Positions 1-9,135 of a stretch of 64,000 bases of DNA are shown here, one piece after another. The DNA is from Thermodesulfobacteriota bacterium. GTDB lineage: Bacteria; Desulfobacterota_D; UBA1144; Nemesobacterales; UBA2774. A program made the translations under genes and the position numbers. The stretch is from assembly GCA_040754335.1 (NCBI GenBank), contig JBFMCV010000002.1, positions 248,001 to 312,000 of the forward strand. Reading direction: 5' to 3'. The notes beneath the pieces are model-generated. The model made no database searches. It was not told the origin of the DNA and saw only the letters and a list, made by a program, of their open reading frames with translations. How positions within the stretch are numbered: position 1 is the first letter of the stretch; the number at the start of each line of letters is the position of its first letter.

Positions 1-217
1 ACGAGTCCTCTTCGGCGACGATCGGTATATCGGGGAACGATTTCATGAGTTCGTGGCATATCACGGCCTGCGCCCCGAAGTCGGCGACGGTGACGGGAGA
101 GTCGTCCTTCTTTTTCACCGTCTCTTCCGACACGAGCGAGGACTGCACGCTCATGCAGAGCCCGCAGGCCTTTCTCACGGCCTCGACCGCGGCTTTCAGC
201 TCGGATTCATAATTCAT
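1..217 (-). CDS. 3'(2'),5'-bisphosphate nucleotidase (inositol monophosphatase superfamily), N-terminal fragment
   Basis: The gene runs off the left edge; the first 72 residues are visible. They contain KKDDSPVTVADFGAQAV and, at the edge, PIVAEEDS, which match the conserved N-terminal blocks of HAL2/CysQ-type 3'-phosphoadenosine 5'-phosphate phosphatases; the final EED is part of the metal site in this superfamily. Family enzymes remove the by-product of sulfate assimilation and sulfotransfer. The start is the ATG at 217, preceded by AGGAG eight bases upstream. A true inositol monophosphatase is the alternative, but the KKDDSPVTVAD block favours the nucleotidase branch. Catalytic C-terminal blocks lie outside the window. 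Confidence 0.8.
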   Translation of the reverse strand, partial: MNYESELKAAVEAVRKACGLCMSVQSSLVSEETVKKKDDSPVTVADFGAQAVICHELMKSFPDIPIVAEEDS

Positions 218-274
218 CTGTTGCTCCTGTTGTTTTAGTTTACGAGCGGAAAATTCTACCATGTATCTCGTTGT

Positions 275-883
275 TCAAAACCCCGGGTGCTTTATCAGGA
301 CGAGGAACCCCCTCCTCCTCTGCAGTGAAAAGAGAGCGAACCCCGCTATGTCGTGCGCTGCGTGCGCTGCCATCACGACCGGAAGCGATCCGGTGTAGAG
401 GTATATCGCTCCCAATATCACGCCTTCCAAAAACGCCCAGAGCGAGAAGAGGGCGAGGCGCTTTTTCCGTATTACGTGGAATATTGCGAACACTGCTGCG
501 GATAATGTTACAGCGGAGAAATTCCCGAAATCGAGAGTCTCTACCATGTACTGAAGGAGTATGCCCCGGAAGAACATCTCCTCGCCCGCGGCGAGGAGGC
601 CTCCGGCTAATATCGTGTGGAGGCGCTGCACGCTGAAATATCCGGCCATCTCCATCCAGAGCCTGACGAATGAGGTGTGGAATACTGTCACGAGCAAGAG
701 GCAGACCGCGAGGTCTGACGCCAGTATAAAACCTAGTGCGAGAATGAATTGCCAGAGTGTTGCTTCACTTGTATATAGATTCCAATCTATTCCGATGAGA
801 TATTTGAGGAGGAGGGAGAGAGACGCGAATACGAGCGTCGCCGCGATAGAAAGCACCGTACTTTTTTTTATCGAGAACAGCAT
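275..883 (-). CDS. CPBP-family intramembrane glutamic endopeptidase (CAAX protease/Abi)
   Basis: 202 residues with several hydrophobic segments. The three family motifs are present in order: GEEMFFRG (residues 100-107, the EExxxR motif), FAIFH (132-136) and HAAHD (174-178). CPBP (Rce1-like) proteins are inner-membrane proteases; in bacteria they process peptides or tails of unknown identity. The gene lies between the nucleotidase and the MBOAT acyltransferase on the same strand, but with spacers of about 60 bases, so co-transcription is possible rather than certain. The substrate cannot be told from sequence. Confidence 0.88.
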   Translation of the reverse strand: MLFSIKKSTVLSIAATLVFASLSLLLKYLIGIDWNLYTSEATLWQFILALGFILASDLAVCLLLVTVFHTSFVRLWMEMAGYFSVQRLHTILAGGLLAAGEEMFFRGILLQYMVETLDFGNFSAVTLSAAVFAIFHVIRKKRLALFSLWAFLEGVILGAIYLYTGSLPVVMAAHAAHDIAGFALFSLQRRRGFLVLIKHPGF

Positions 884-942
884 CGCTCTCCCGCCCCGTA
901 ACCCGGTTCAGTTTAACGGCGTGGGAGCGGCAAGTCCAACCG

Positions 943-1821
943 TTACGGGAGAGCGCCCGCGGCCTTCATGAACGGGATCATGCAGCTTTCTATCGACGGA
1001 GGGTGAAAGAGGAGCACGACCGGGGCTAGAATGAAAAGGGCGGCGAAGAGCCGTCCCCTCAGTCCGCGGTTGATTCCGTATCTAATGCCGGGTCCGGATT
1101 TCTCCATGAAAATCCCGCCCGCCTGGATGAGAAAGAAGAGCGTAGGCAGGCCGTACCAGGCGTCCGCCGGGAGCGATATGAGGAGCTCGTGGAGGATACC
1201 GGAGAATACGAAAGCGGCCACGACGGCGTATACAATGCCACACTTTCTCAAGACAGGCCTGAAGACGAATATGCGGGCCAGGTCGCGGAAGGCGAGGTTC
1301 CACCTGCTGCTCCAGAATTCCGGGAGCGACGATGCGAGGAGCGGAGAGTTCATCATCGGGACGGCGTGAACGCCGCGGCTCCTCCAGTAGAGTGAGAGCA
1401 TGTGGAATGTGCCGAAGAAGGAGAAGAGGAGAAAGCCTGTGAGCCCGATATATCCTGCCGTCAAGGTATGCCGCGGATAAAACATACGCGCTACTAGAAA
1501 GAAAAGAACGAGGCCCAGCGCGGTCTTTAGGAAAGCGAGAAGCCATTCCGTTCCTGCGGGCCTGGGGACTTTGATCCTCCTGTCGAAAAACGCGACGGCG
1601 TCCATTCCTACCCAGCAGAAGAGATACCCAATAGCGCACTTCAACCCCGGCCTCGCGCCCATGCGCACGGCCCTCCTGTACGTGAGCCATTTGAACCCGT
1701 AGAAGATCGAAAAGGCGACCGCGAAGAGAGTCCCCCACGCCGGCAGCGTGTGGCGCGACGCCGGTATCGCGAGCGCAGGGATCAGAAAGAGCGGTATCCA
1801 GTCCGTGGGGGATTTCTTCAT
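943..1821 (-). CDS. Membrane-bound O-acyltransferase, wax-synthase-like (MBOAT_2 type)
   Basis: 292 residues, strongly hydrophobic, with about seven or eight probable membrane spans. The mid-C-terminal part holds FWSSRWNLAFRDL followed by an invariant-looking histidine in FVFSGILHELLISLP. That FW..RWN plus SG..HE arrangement is typical of plant-type wax synthases and related bacterial MBOAT_2 proteins, in which the histidine is the presumed catalytic residue. Family members move an acyl group onto an alcohol or sugar hydroxyl; the acceptor here is unknown. The start ATG at 1821 begins MKKSPTDWIPLF, leading directly into the first membrane span. Confidence 0.8.
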   Translation of the reverse strand: MKKSPTDWIPLFLIPALAIPASRHTLPAWGTLFAVAFSIFYGFKWLTYRRAVRMGARPGLKCAIGYLFCWVGMDAVAFFDRRIKVPRPAGTEWLLAFLKTALGLVLFFLVARMFYPRHTLTAGYIGLTGFLLFSFFGTFHMLSLYWRSRGVHAVPMMNSPLLASSLPEFWSSRWNLAFRDLARIFVFRPVLRKCGIVYAVVAAFVFSGILHELLISLPADAWYGLPTLFFLIQAGGIFMEKSGPGIRYGINRGLRGRLFAALFILAPVVLLFHPPSIESCMIPFMKAAGALP

Positions 1822-1906
1822 TTGCCTGATTAATACGGATATTCCCCGGATTCGGATTGGTTATTTTTTCGCAGCGGATGCGGGATGCATTTCCTGCAAG
1901 TGTGAG

Positions 1907-4900
1907 CTACTTCGGCTGGAGAGTTCCGGAGATGCCGCTCCTTACTCTGGAGAGGAAGTGCAAGAAGCTCTCCCGCCACTCAAGCACGAGGCTGAACACG
2001 GCGGGGACGAGTATGAGCGTGAAGACCGTCGAAACGCTGAGGCCGCCCACGACGACGCTCCCGAGGCCTCTATAAAACTCCGACCCCGAGCCGGGGGAGA
2101 CGACGAGCGGGAACATGCCGACGACACTCGTGAGGGTGCTTATGAAAATAGGCCTGATGCGGGTCTTCACCGAATCGACGATCGCTTCTGTAGGGTTCAT
2201 TCCCTCTTCCCGCATGTTGTTGAGCGCCTGATGGACCACGAGTATGGCGTTATTGACGACCGAGCCTATTAGTATGATGAACCCGAGCATCGTGAGTATG
2301 TTGAGAGGCTCGTAGACGAAAAGGTTCAATATGAAGAGACCAAGGAACCCGCCGAACGATGCGAGAGGCACGCTGAACATGATTACGAAGGGATAGACGA
2401 AGCTTTCGTATAGGGACGACAGGAGAAGAAAGCAGATGACTGCCGCGAGAAGGAAATTCCACTGGAACGTTTTTCTCGCGAGCGTGAGGTCGTCCGCCGT
2501 GCCCGTGAGTATCGCGTTATACGAGCCGCTCAATTGCCCGCTTTCTCTTAGCGGGTTTAGTATCTCCGTGTTTATTACCTCTATCGCCGTCTCGAGCGGC
2601 ATCGAGGCGGGGGGGATTACCGAAATGGCGATCGACCTCTGACGCTCGTAATGGTTGATCTGCTCGGGCCCGGTCGTGAGCCTGACGTCCGCTATCGATC
2701 CGAGAGTGACCATCTTGCCGTCCCCCGTATTCACCATCAGGTCTTCGACAGCCTGCGTCCTGCTCGCGTACTCGTCCTTCCCCCTGAGCGCAAGGTCTAT
2801 CTCGTCGCCGTTCATCTGGTACTCGCTTACGACGGCCCCGTCGACGAGCGCGTTCAGCATGAAACCGAGCTCCTCGTTCGAGATGCCGGCGTCCGAGGCG
2901 CGCTCCCTGTCGAGCGTGAGCTGGAGCTCCGGGTTCCCGAGGTCGAGGCTCGGTATCGGGCGCACCTGGGCCTCGGGGAGCTTCTGCATGGAGGCGAGGA
3001 ATACGTTCATTCCCAGGCCGACCAGCTTCTCCATGTCGGGCCCCGTGAGCTGGATATTTACCGAGCGCCCCTCGCCTATGCCCCTCTCGAAGATGCTCGC
3101 CTGCGCGACTATCGCTATCATGCCCGGTATCTTGTTAAGCGAGGCCTGGAGTACGGGTATTATCTCCTTTATCTTTTCCTTTTCCGATTCCTTGACGGCC
3201 GCTCCCATAAAGACCTGCCGCCCGGCAGCGACGTAGAAGAAATTCTCGATCGGCGGGCCCGCCAGCTTCTCCGCTTCGGGCGAGCCGGGTTTTGCGTCCC
3301 AGTACGGACGGAGGTCGCTCTCTATCTGCTTCCCTATGTCCGTGAATTCCGCGATGTTGTATCCGGGGGGAGGGATGAGTATGCCGAATACGAGGTTCTG
3401 GTTCCCCTCGGGCAGGTATTCCGCATTCGGCGTCATTATCCAGCTGAGGAAAATGGACCCGATCGTGAATCCCAGTATCACCGCGAGCCTCGTCTTCCTG
3501 TGTGTAATGATCCGTTTTACGAGACCGGCCGTCCAGTCGGCGAATCCCGTCGTCTTCTCCGCGTATCCCCAGAGGTTAGAGAAATTCCGGCCTTCCTTCT
3601 CCTTCGCCAGGCTGAGAGTCCTCGCGGTGAGAGCCGGTATCAGCGTTATCGAGATCACGAGGCTCAGGAACGACGTGACCGTGATCGCTATGGCTATGTC
3701 CTTGAACAGCTGGCCCGCCTGGTCTTCGACGAATATTATCGGGATGAATACGGAGGTCGTGGTGAGCGTGTTCGCGACGAGAGCGCCCCAGACCTCGACC
3801 GTCCCGTCGAATGACGCGCGGATGCGCGACTTGCCCATCTCCATGTGCCTGTAGATGTTCTCGAGCACTACGATCGAGTTGTCTATTATGAGGCCCACGG
3901 CGAAAGCCATGCCCGCCAGGCTGATGACGTTTATCGTCCTCCCCATGAACATCATGACCACGAACGTGCCTACGACGCTCAGCGGCGTGGCCACTGCTAT
4001 GATCAGCGTGCTGCTCACGCTCCTTAGCGAGAGAAAGAGCACGAGGATCGCCAGAAGCCCGCCGACGATTATGTTTTCCTTTACCAGGCCTATCGCGTCA
4101 ATGATGTAGCCCGTTTCTTCGTAGACGTTCCGGAGCTCGAGGCCCATCTTTGCGAGCTCGCCTTCGTTGAGCTCCTTTACGGCCTCCCTGAGCCCTTCCA
4201 TCACCTCTATGGAATTCGCTCCGGCTTCCTTTACGGCGTTTATCGCTATCCCGGGCTCTCCGTTCTGGCGCACTGCGAACTGAGCGTCCTTGAAACCGAG
4301 CTTCACCTCCGCTACGTCCTTTACGTAAACGGGTGCGCCGTTCTTCCTGGTTATTATTACGTTCCCTATATCCTCGGGAGACTTGTATTCGCCGACCGTC
4401 CTGACGATATATCTCCTCTTGCCCTCGTCGAAGTCGCCCGCGCTGTAGTTGTCGTTCTCTCTTCTTAACGCCTGCGCCATGTCGAGGAGCGTTATCCCCC
4501 TTACGGCGAGCGCGTTCGGGTCGACTATCACCTGCATCTCGCGCTCGTATCCGCCGAACACGTTCGAAGAGCCGACGCCGGTGACCCTTTCGAAAGCGGG
4601 CTTGATGTAGTCGTCCGCGAAATCGTAATACGCGTAAATGTCGGCGTCGTTCCCCTTGACGGGCTTGAGCATGAACCACGCGAGCGCGGTCGAGGTCACG
4701 TCGGTCGTGCTGATGACGGGCTGCTCCACTTCGTCGGGATAATCCGGGACCTGGTTGAGCTTGTTCGAGACGTCAACGACGGCGGATTCGATGTCGGTGC
4801 CGATCTCGAATTCGAGCACTATTGTGCCCTGCGAGTCCTGGCTCTCGCTCGTCATCTCGACGAGCCCGTCCACGGCCTTGAGCTCGTCTTCCTGCTCCCT

Positions 4901-5092
4901 TATAACCTCGCTCTCGATCTCGTAAGGGCTCGCCCCCTCCCAGAAAGTGCTCACGGTAATGCGGGGCTTCTCCACGTCGGGCGTGAGCTGCACCGGAATC
5001 CTGTAAAGCGAGATGATCCCGAACAGTATCACGAAGATGACGCCCACGGCAACGCTTACGGGCTTGTTTATCGATGTCTCTACGAGCTTCAT
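1907..5092 (-). CDS. RND-family multidrug efflux permease (AcrB/HAE1 type)
   Basis: 1061 residues, the normal size for an inner-membrane proton-driven RND pump. It starts MKLVETSINKPVSVAVGVIF, the usual first transmembrane helix, and shows two periplasmic porter domains separated by membrane blocks. Helix 4 reads GLIIDNSIVVLENIYRH; AcrB has two aspartates in the IDN region, whereas here the second is asparagine, a change I recognise from other HAE1 pumps. It lies downstream of its adaptor (5176-6276) with an 83-base gap that contains a hairpin. It should form a tripartite pump with the adaptor and the divergent TolC-type channel. Substrate is unknown. Confidence 0.95.
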   Translation of the reverse strand: MKLVETSINKPVSVAVGVIFVILFGIISLYRIPVQLTPDVEKPRITVSTFWEGASPYEIESEVIREQEDELKAVDGLVEMTSESQDSQGTIVLEFEIGTDIESAVVDVSNKLNQVPDYPDEVEQPVISTTDVTSTALAWFMLKPVKGNDADIYAYYDFADDYIKPAFERVTGVGSSNVFGGYEREMQVIVDPNALAVRGITLLDMAQALRRENDNYSAGDFDEGKRRYIVRTVGEYKSPEDIGNVIITRKNGAPVYVKDVAEVKLGFKDAQFAVRQNGEPGIAINAVKEAGANSIEVMEGLREAVKELNEGELAKMGLELRNVYEETGYIIDAIGLVKENIIVGGLLAILVLFLSLRSVSSTLIIAVATPLSVVGTFVVMMFMGRTINVISLAGMAFAVGLIIDNSIVVLENIYRHMEMGKSRIRASFDGTVEVWGALVANTLTTTSVFIPIIFVEDQAGQLFKDIAIAITVTSFLSLVISITLIPALTARTLSLAKEKEGRNFSNLWGYAEKTTGFADWTAGLVKRIITHRKTRLAVILGFTIGSIFLSWIMTPNAEYLPEGNQNLVFGILIPPPGYNIAEFTDIGKQIESDLRPYWDAKPGSPEAEKLAGPPIENFFYVAAGRQVFMGAAVKESEKEKIKEIIPVLQASLNKIPGMIAIVAQASIFERGIGEGRSVNIQLTGPDMEKLVGLGMNVFLASMQKLPEAQVRPIPSLDLGNPELQLTLDRERASDAGISNEELGFMLNALVDGAVVSEYQMNGDEIDLALRGKDEYASRTQAVEDLMVNTGDGKMVTLGSIADVRLTTGPEQINHYERQRSIAISVIPPASMPLETAIEVINTEILNPLRESGQLSGSYNAILTGTADDLTLARKTFQWNFLLAAVICFLLLSSLYESFVYPFVIMFSVPLASFGGFLGLFILNLFVYEPLNILTMLGFIILIGSVVNNAILVVHQALNNMREEGMNPTEAIVDSVKTRIRPIFISTLTSVVGMFPLVVSPGSGSEFYRGLGSVVVGGLSVSTVFTLILVPAVFSLVLEWRESFLHFLSRVRSGISGTLQPK

Positions 5093-5116
5093 TACGGTTA
5101 AGTCCCTGAGGATTGA

Positions 5117-5149
5117 TTAAAAAGCCTTCCCGTGTTTCCGGGACGGCTT
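5117..5149 (-). terminator. Terminator-like hairpin inside the efflux operon (possible attenuator)
   Basis: Read on the minus strand, AAGCC-GT-CCCG, a six-base loop, CGGG-AA-GGCTT and then a short T run form a stem with one internal 2x2 mismatch. It sits between the adaptor stop codon (5176) and the permease start (5092), so it could end part of the transcription and lower permease relative to adaptor. The T run is short, so termination strength is uncertain. Confidence 0.55.
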
Positions 5150-5175
5150 GATGCGGCGCTTACCGCGGTGAACGG

Positions 5176-6276
5176 TCAGTTAATTTTTCCGTCTTGTTTC
5201 TCTTTCCCGTTTATTATCTGCACGGGCTGGTTGGGCATGAGCCTTTCGTTCCCCTTGACGACTATCCTCATGCCTTTCTCGACAGGCCCAATGACCTCTA
5301 TGCGGTCCTCATAAGCCATCCCAGTGCTTACGGGCAGGGGCTGCGCGGCTCCCTCGTTCACCACGTACACGAACTGGGCGTTGTTCTGGGACACTATGGC
5401 GTCCTTGGGCACGAGCTTTACTGTCGAAGGGTCGCCTATCGGGAACGATACGCGCGAGACCATCCCGCTCTTGATAAGCCCTTCCTTGTTGTCGACCGTG
5501 ACTTTAACCGGGAACGTCCTCGTCTGGCTGTCCGCCTGCGGGACGACCGACGTTATCACTCCCCCTATTTTCATTCCGGGGAGCGCGTCGAAATCGACCG
5601 ATACGCTCTCTCCCTCCTTAACCTTGCTCACGTAGCGCTCTGGCATGTCGATGTTTATGTCTATCGTCCCCGTATCTATCATTTCGACGACGGGCCCTCC
5701 CTTTTCCACCCACTGCCCGACCTCGGTGTGCTCCTCGATGACGTATCCGCCGAAGGGAGCGGTGATCCTCGACTTCGCGAGGCTGTATTCGTTCGAGTCT
5801 ATCTGCGCCTGGAGCTGTCCGATGCGGGCGCCCCACGCCTCTTTCTCCGTGAGCGCGTCCTGATACTGCTGGACTGAGGCGACACCTTTTTTCTCGAGCT
5901 CCTCGAACCTGGCGAGGTTCTTCCGGGCCATATCGTACCGGGCCTCCGCTTCCCTCTTTCCGGCCCTCGCCTGATCGAGCGCGATCTCTATCGTGCGCGT
6001 GTTGAACTCCGCCAGCACGTCGCCTTTCCGTACGTACATGCCCTCCTTCGCAGGGAAGCTCTCGACTATGCCCTCCACCTCGCTCGCTACGACGCTCCTC
6101 TTGTCGGGCTCGACCCATCCTACGAGGCTCACGGGCTTCTGGAGGGTCTCCACCTCGACCTCGTCGACCTCGACGGGCGCGGGCGGAGGGGCCTGGGCCG
6201 GGGTCTCGTGCGCCGAAAATATGAAAACCGAAGCGCATATTACCGCGATAAATGTTCCGGCTTTGATCGGTCTCAT
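5176..6276 (-). CDS. RND efflux periplasmic adaptor (membrane fusion protein)
   Basis: 366 residues. The N-terminus MRPIKAGTFIAVICASVFIFSA is a signal sequence. The order that follows is that of HlyD/AcrA adaptors: a first lipoyl half (VASEVEGIVESFPAKEGMYV), a coiled-coil hairpin around residues 95-170, the second lipoyl half (SRITAPFGGYVIEEHTEVG) and a beta-barrel domain (SVSVDFDALPG). Adaptors bridge the inner-membrane pump and the outer-membrane channel. The gene lies between tetR and the permease on the same strand and is probably transcribed from the tetR side under control of the 7018-7039 operator. Confidence 0.94.
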   Translation of the reverse strand: MRPIKAGTFIAVICASVFIFSAHETPAQAPPPAPVEVDEVEVETLQKPVSLVGWVEPDKRSVVASEVEGIVESFPAKEGMYVRKGDVLAEFNTRTIEIALDQARAGKREAEARYDMARKNLARFEELEKKGVASVQQYQDALTEKEAWGARIGQLQAQIDSNEYSLAKSRITAPFGGYVIEEHTEVGQWVEKGGPVVEMIDTGTIDINIDMPERYVSKVKEGESVSVDFDALPGMKIGGVITSVVPQADSQTRTFPVKVTVDNKEGLIKSGMVSRVSFPIGDPSTVKLVPKDAIVSQNNAQFVYVVNEGAAQPLPVSTGMAYEDRIEVIGPVEKGMRIVVKGNERLMPNQPVQIINGKEKQDGKIN

Positions 6277-6340
6277 TTCACTCTCTTGCGGTTCTGATTC
6301 GTTCAGCCGCGCTTTCGGTCCGAATGATCTTTAAGGGGTG

Positions 6341-6997
6341 TTACGATTTTTCCGATTTAATGCCTTCGAGGAAAATTTCGACGAACGTATCTGTAAGCTC
6401 TTTATAGTCCGTTTTATTCTTCTTCTTCTCCCCGAAGAGCTCCTGCACGATTATCTGGTTCACGACCATGCCGATGAAGGCTTTGGAGGAGTAGAGCGGG
6501 TTCAGCTTCTTGAACGCGCCGTCCTTTATCCTGGTGTCTATGTAATCGGATATCAGCATGTTTATATATTCGACGTACGTATCGAAGAACATATCCGAGA
6601 GGTCGTGCCCTTCGAGGGCGCTGAAATGAAGGAGTCTCATGAACGAAGGGTCCCTCCCGCATTTCTCGAACATGCGCGCGGCTATCGCGGTGAATACGAG
6701 ACGGTCGTCCTTCGAGTCCTTGTGGGTCTCGAGCGGGAGCTCTATTCCCGGCTCCTCGCTTATCTTCCGCTCGATGATGGCCCCGTAGAGGTCCCTCTTC
6801 GTCGAGAAGTGCCTGAAGATGAGCGCCTCGTTCACGTCGGCCGCCTCCGCTATCTCTTTCGTCGTCGTGCCGTTGAACCCCTTTTCGGAGAAGAGCCTGA
6901 TCGCGGCCTCGATTATCCTGTCGTGCGTGTTGACCTTCTCTTTCGCCGCTTCCTTCGCGGCTATTTCTGTTTTCTCAAGCGCTTTATCTGTTGACAT
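6341..6997 (-). CDS. TetR/AcrR-family transcriptional repressor of the efflux operon
   Basis: 218 residues. Residues about 24-70 carry the TetR DNA-binding domain: THDRIIEAAIRLFSEKGFNG, TTTKEIAEAADVNEALIFRHF and STKRDLYGAIIE. The C-terminal domain is variable, as is usual for ligand sensing. The N-terminal tail is rich in Lys, Glu and Ala and looks helical and charged. The gene heads the minus-strand efflux cluster, and a perfect 9-bp inverted repeat lies 21-42 bases upstream of its start. The simplest reading is that it represses itself with the adaptor-permease genes and perhaps the divergent channel gene; the inducer is unknown. Confidence 0.92.
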   Translation of the reverse strand: MSTDKALEKTEIAAKEAAKEKVNTHDRIIEAAIRLFSEKGFNGTTTKEIAEAADVNEALIFRHFSTKRDLYGAIIERKISEEPGIELPLETHKDSKDDRLVFTAIAARMFEKCGRDPSFMRLLHFSALEGHDLSDMFFDTYVEYINMLISDYIDTRIKDGAFKKLNPLYSSKAFIGMVVNQIIVQELFGEKKKNKTDYKELTDTFVEIFLEGIKSEKS

Positions 6998-7017
6998 TTA
7001 ATTTTATCCCTGTAGGC

Positions 7018-7039
7018 TGTAAGTAAGTGATTACTTACA
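7018..7039. promoter_or_regulatory. Palindromic operator, probable TetR-family binding site
   Basis: TGTAAGTAA-GTGA-TTACTTACA is a perfect 9-bp inverted repeat with a 4-base spacer. It sits in the 187-base gap between the divergent tetR (start 6997) and TolC-type (start 7185) genes, much closer to tetR. Position, length and symmetry fit a TetR-family operator. That this repressor binds it is inferred from adjacency. Confidence 0.8.
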
Positions 7040-7184
7040 AATTACCAGCGATGGCATGCAGTGTCAAGAAATCCGGTTGAACGAGTAAAAGACCGATTGA
7101 AATCCTGATTTTTTCAATTATATATTGTTGCCGATGTCGAGTATTGCCCGCACCCGATAGCGCGCGCCTTTAGAGGAGATAACG

Positions 7185-8729
7185 ATGACCAAAACGCTTC
7201 TCTTGATTTTGATCTCGGTGACCGGCACGGGGGGCGTTCTCGACCTTACTCTGAACGACGCCGTAAAGATAGCGCTCGAGAACAACAGGGACATACAGAT
7301 AGAGGAGAAGAACGTCGAGGTCTCTCAGGGCGAGATCAAGACCCAGGAGGGCGTGTTCGACCCCTTCCTCAACATGCTGTCCTTCTATAACGACGGGGAT
7401 GAACCCACGCTCAACACCTTCGTGCCGTCGGGCACGATCTCGCAGAAGCAATTCAACGCCGAGGCGGGCGTCGAAGGATTGCTCCCGACCGGCACGTTTT
7501 ATAACCTGATTAATTTCTCGACGACGTGGACAGAGACTAACAGCCCTCTCGAGGACCTGAGCCCGAGCTGGTTCAACAACGTGAGCTTCAGCCTGGGGCA
7601 GGAGCTCTTGAGGAATTTCGGCGTCGACGTGAACAGGACGTTCATAATCACCGCCACGAGGACGAGCGAGATATCGGAGAAGGAGCTCGAGAAGAGGATA
7701 TCCGAGGTGCTCCTCGAAGTGGAAAGGCGCTACTGGCTCGTAGTCGCCGCGAGGAAGAACCTCGATCTCGAACGCACCGCGCTCGAGCTCGCCATAGACC
7801 TCAAGGAGAGGAACCAGATCCAGGTGGACGTGGGCGTGCTGCCTCCGGTCTCGGTGACGCAGGCCGAGTCCGAAGTCGCCGCGAGGGAGGTGAGCGTGAT
7901 CCGGGCCGAGAACGACCTCCAGGCCGCGCACGACGACCTGAAAAACATACTCGCGATGGACCTTTCCCAGGAGATAGCGGCCGTCGACGAGCCCACTACG
8001 GAGGTCTACACCTTCAGCGAGGAGGACTCGCTCGCCCAGGCGTACGAGCGCCGGCCGGAGATGGAGCAGGTGGAGCTCGACATAGAGAACAAGAAGACGC
8101 TCAAGAACTATTACTCGAACCAGAGGCTCCCGAGGCTCGCCGTGGAAGGGAGCCTCCAGCTCCAGGGCCTGGGCGGCGACGAGAACCCGGACAGGCTCAG
8201 CTTCGACGAGGAGCCCGAGCCCATACCGCCCCAGTTCGACAGCCCGGGCGACGCGTTCAGACAGCTCTGGGGCGCGGACTTCGCCACATGGCAGGTGCTG
8301 GGCATATTCAGCTTCCCGCTCTTCAACAGGACGGCGAGGGGAAATTACATAAAGGCCACCGCGGAGCTCGACAGGAGCGCGATAGTGCTCAGCAGGACGA
8401 AGGACGACGTCGCGCTCGACGTTAAGAGCGCGATTAGGCTGATAGAGAACAGCCTCCGTGCGATCGACGCCGCGAGGGTGTCCGTAAAGCTCGCCGAGGA
8501 GGTTGTGAGCAACGAGCAGGAGAGGCTGAACGTGGGTATAGGCACGACGCGAGACGTGCTCGAGGCGCAGAGGGACCTGATAGACGCGGGCACGAGGGAG
8601 ATCACCGCGATAACGAGCTATAACATCGCCCTCGCCGAGCTCGAATACGCGACCGGCACCATACTCGAGAAAAATAACGTCCGCATAGAGAACTACGGCC
8701 CGGCTCCCGACAAGCCCGGAAGCAAATAA
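7185..8729 (+). CDS. TolC-family outer-membrane efflux channel
   Basis: 514 residues, starting at an ATG with AGGAG just upstream. Two outer-membrane-efflux repeats can be followed: LTLNDAVKIALENNRDIQIE near the N-terminus, and a second half with long helical stretches rich in A, E and R (EEVVSNEQERLNVGIGTT, DVLEAQRDLIDAGTREI, YNIALAELEYATGTI). These are the helix signatures of TolC/OprM proteins. The hydrophobic N-terminus (TLLLILISV) is short and I cannot place a clean signal-peptidase site. It is divergent from the tetR-adaptor-permease genes and should supply the outer-membrane exit duct. Confidence 0.93.
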   Translation: MTKTLLLILISVTGTGGVLDLTLNDAVKIALENNRDIQIEEKNVEVSQGEIKTQEGVFDPFLNMLSFYNDGDEPTLNTFVPSGTISQKQFNAEAGVEGLLPTGTFYNLINFSTTWTETNSPLEDLSPSWFNNVSFSLGQELLRNFGVDVNRTFIITATRTSEISEKELEKRISEVLLEVERRYWLVVAARKNLDLERTALELAIDLKERNQIQVDVGVLPPVSVTQAESEVAAREVSVIRAENDLQAAHDDLKNILAMDLSQEIAAVDEPTTEVYTFSEEDSLAQAYERRPEMEQVELDIENKKTLKNYYSNQRLPRLAVEGSLQLQGLGGDENPDRLSFDEEPEPIPPQFDSPGDAFRQLWGADFATWQVLGIFSFPLFNRTARGNYIKATAELDRSAIVLSRTKDDVALDVKSAIRLIENSLRAIDAARVSVKLAEEVVSNEQERLNVGIGTTRDVLEAQRDLIDAGTREITAITSYNIALAELEYATGTILEKNNVRIENYGPAPDKPGSK

Positions 8730-9135
8730 CGGGCGGGTGAGCACCCGCGGGCATACGGTCCTATTCACCGACTCTGCTCAACCATACCCATTCGCCCTGC
8801 CACTCGAAGGGTGTCTTTGCGAGGCTCCGAAGCCTTGCGCGAAGGAGCCGCGGCAATCTCTTGAAAAAGCGAGATCGCCACGGTCGCGTACAGCGTGATT
8901 TGGTTTGTGTGTCACTTTTGCATTAATGAATGAGCATACTTGCAATCAGCCGGAAGCGACCGGTTCTTACGCTCGCTCAGAACCGTTCTTTTCCAAAGGA
9001 GGGAATAAAAACCACATCCTTCGACAGGCACATGGCAATCTTGAAGAGACGCATCGCGCCCGCCGCTGCCGGATGTGACACGGCGGAGTTTTCTGATATA
9101 CTATGATTCAGCTTATACGAAAGGAGATTTCTTTT
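8730..9135. repeat. Intergenic stretch with dispersed repeats (no gene seen)
   Basis: Just after the channel gene, 8733-8748 forms a tight GCGGGTG/CACCCGC hairpin without a T run. 8814-8905 carries the 'gcgaggctccgaag...gcggcaatctc' repeat seen in many other gaps of this window, in two opposed halves. 8940-9008 carries the 'accggttcttacgctcgctcagaaccgttc' repeat adjoining 'aaaggagggaat'. Short open frames here lie inside repeats and have no gene-like features. Confidence 0.7.

Noticed and set aside
2651-3814. Long plus-strand open frame opposite the RND permease gene
   Set aside because: Arg/Glu/Tyr-rich mirror of a conserved gene; no ribosome site or domain.
8733-8748. GCGGGTG/CACCCGC hairpin after the channel gene as an intrinsic terminator
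   Set aside because: Strong stem but the loop is two bases and no T run follows.
7170-8768. A long antisense open frame opposite the TolC-type channel gene
   Set aside because: It is rich in Arg, Leu, Val and Glu in the pattern expected from reading GC-rich codons backwards, and the sense strand has clear family motifs and a ribosome site.
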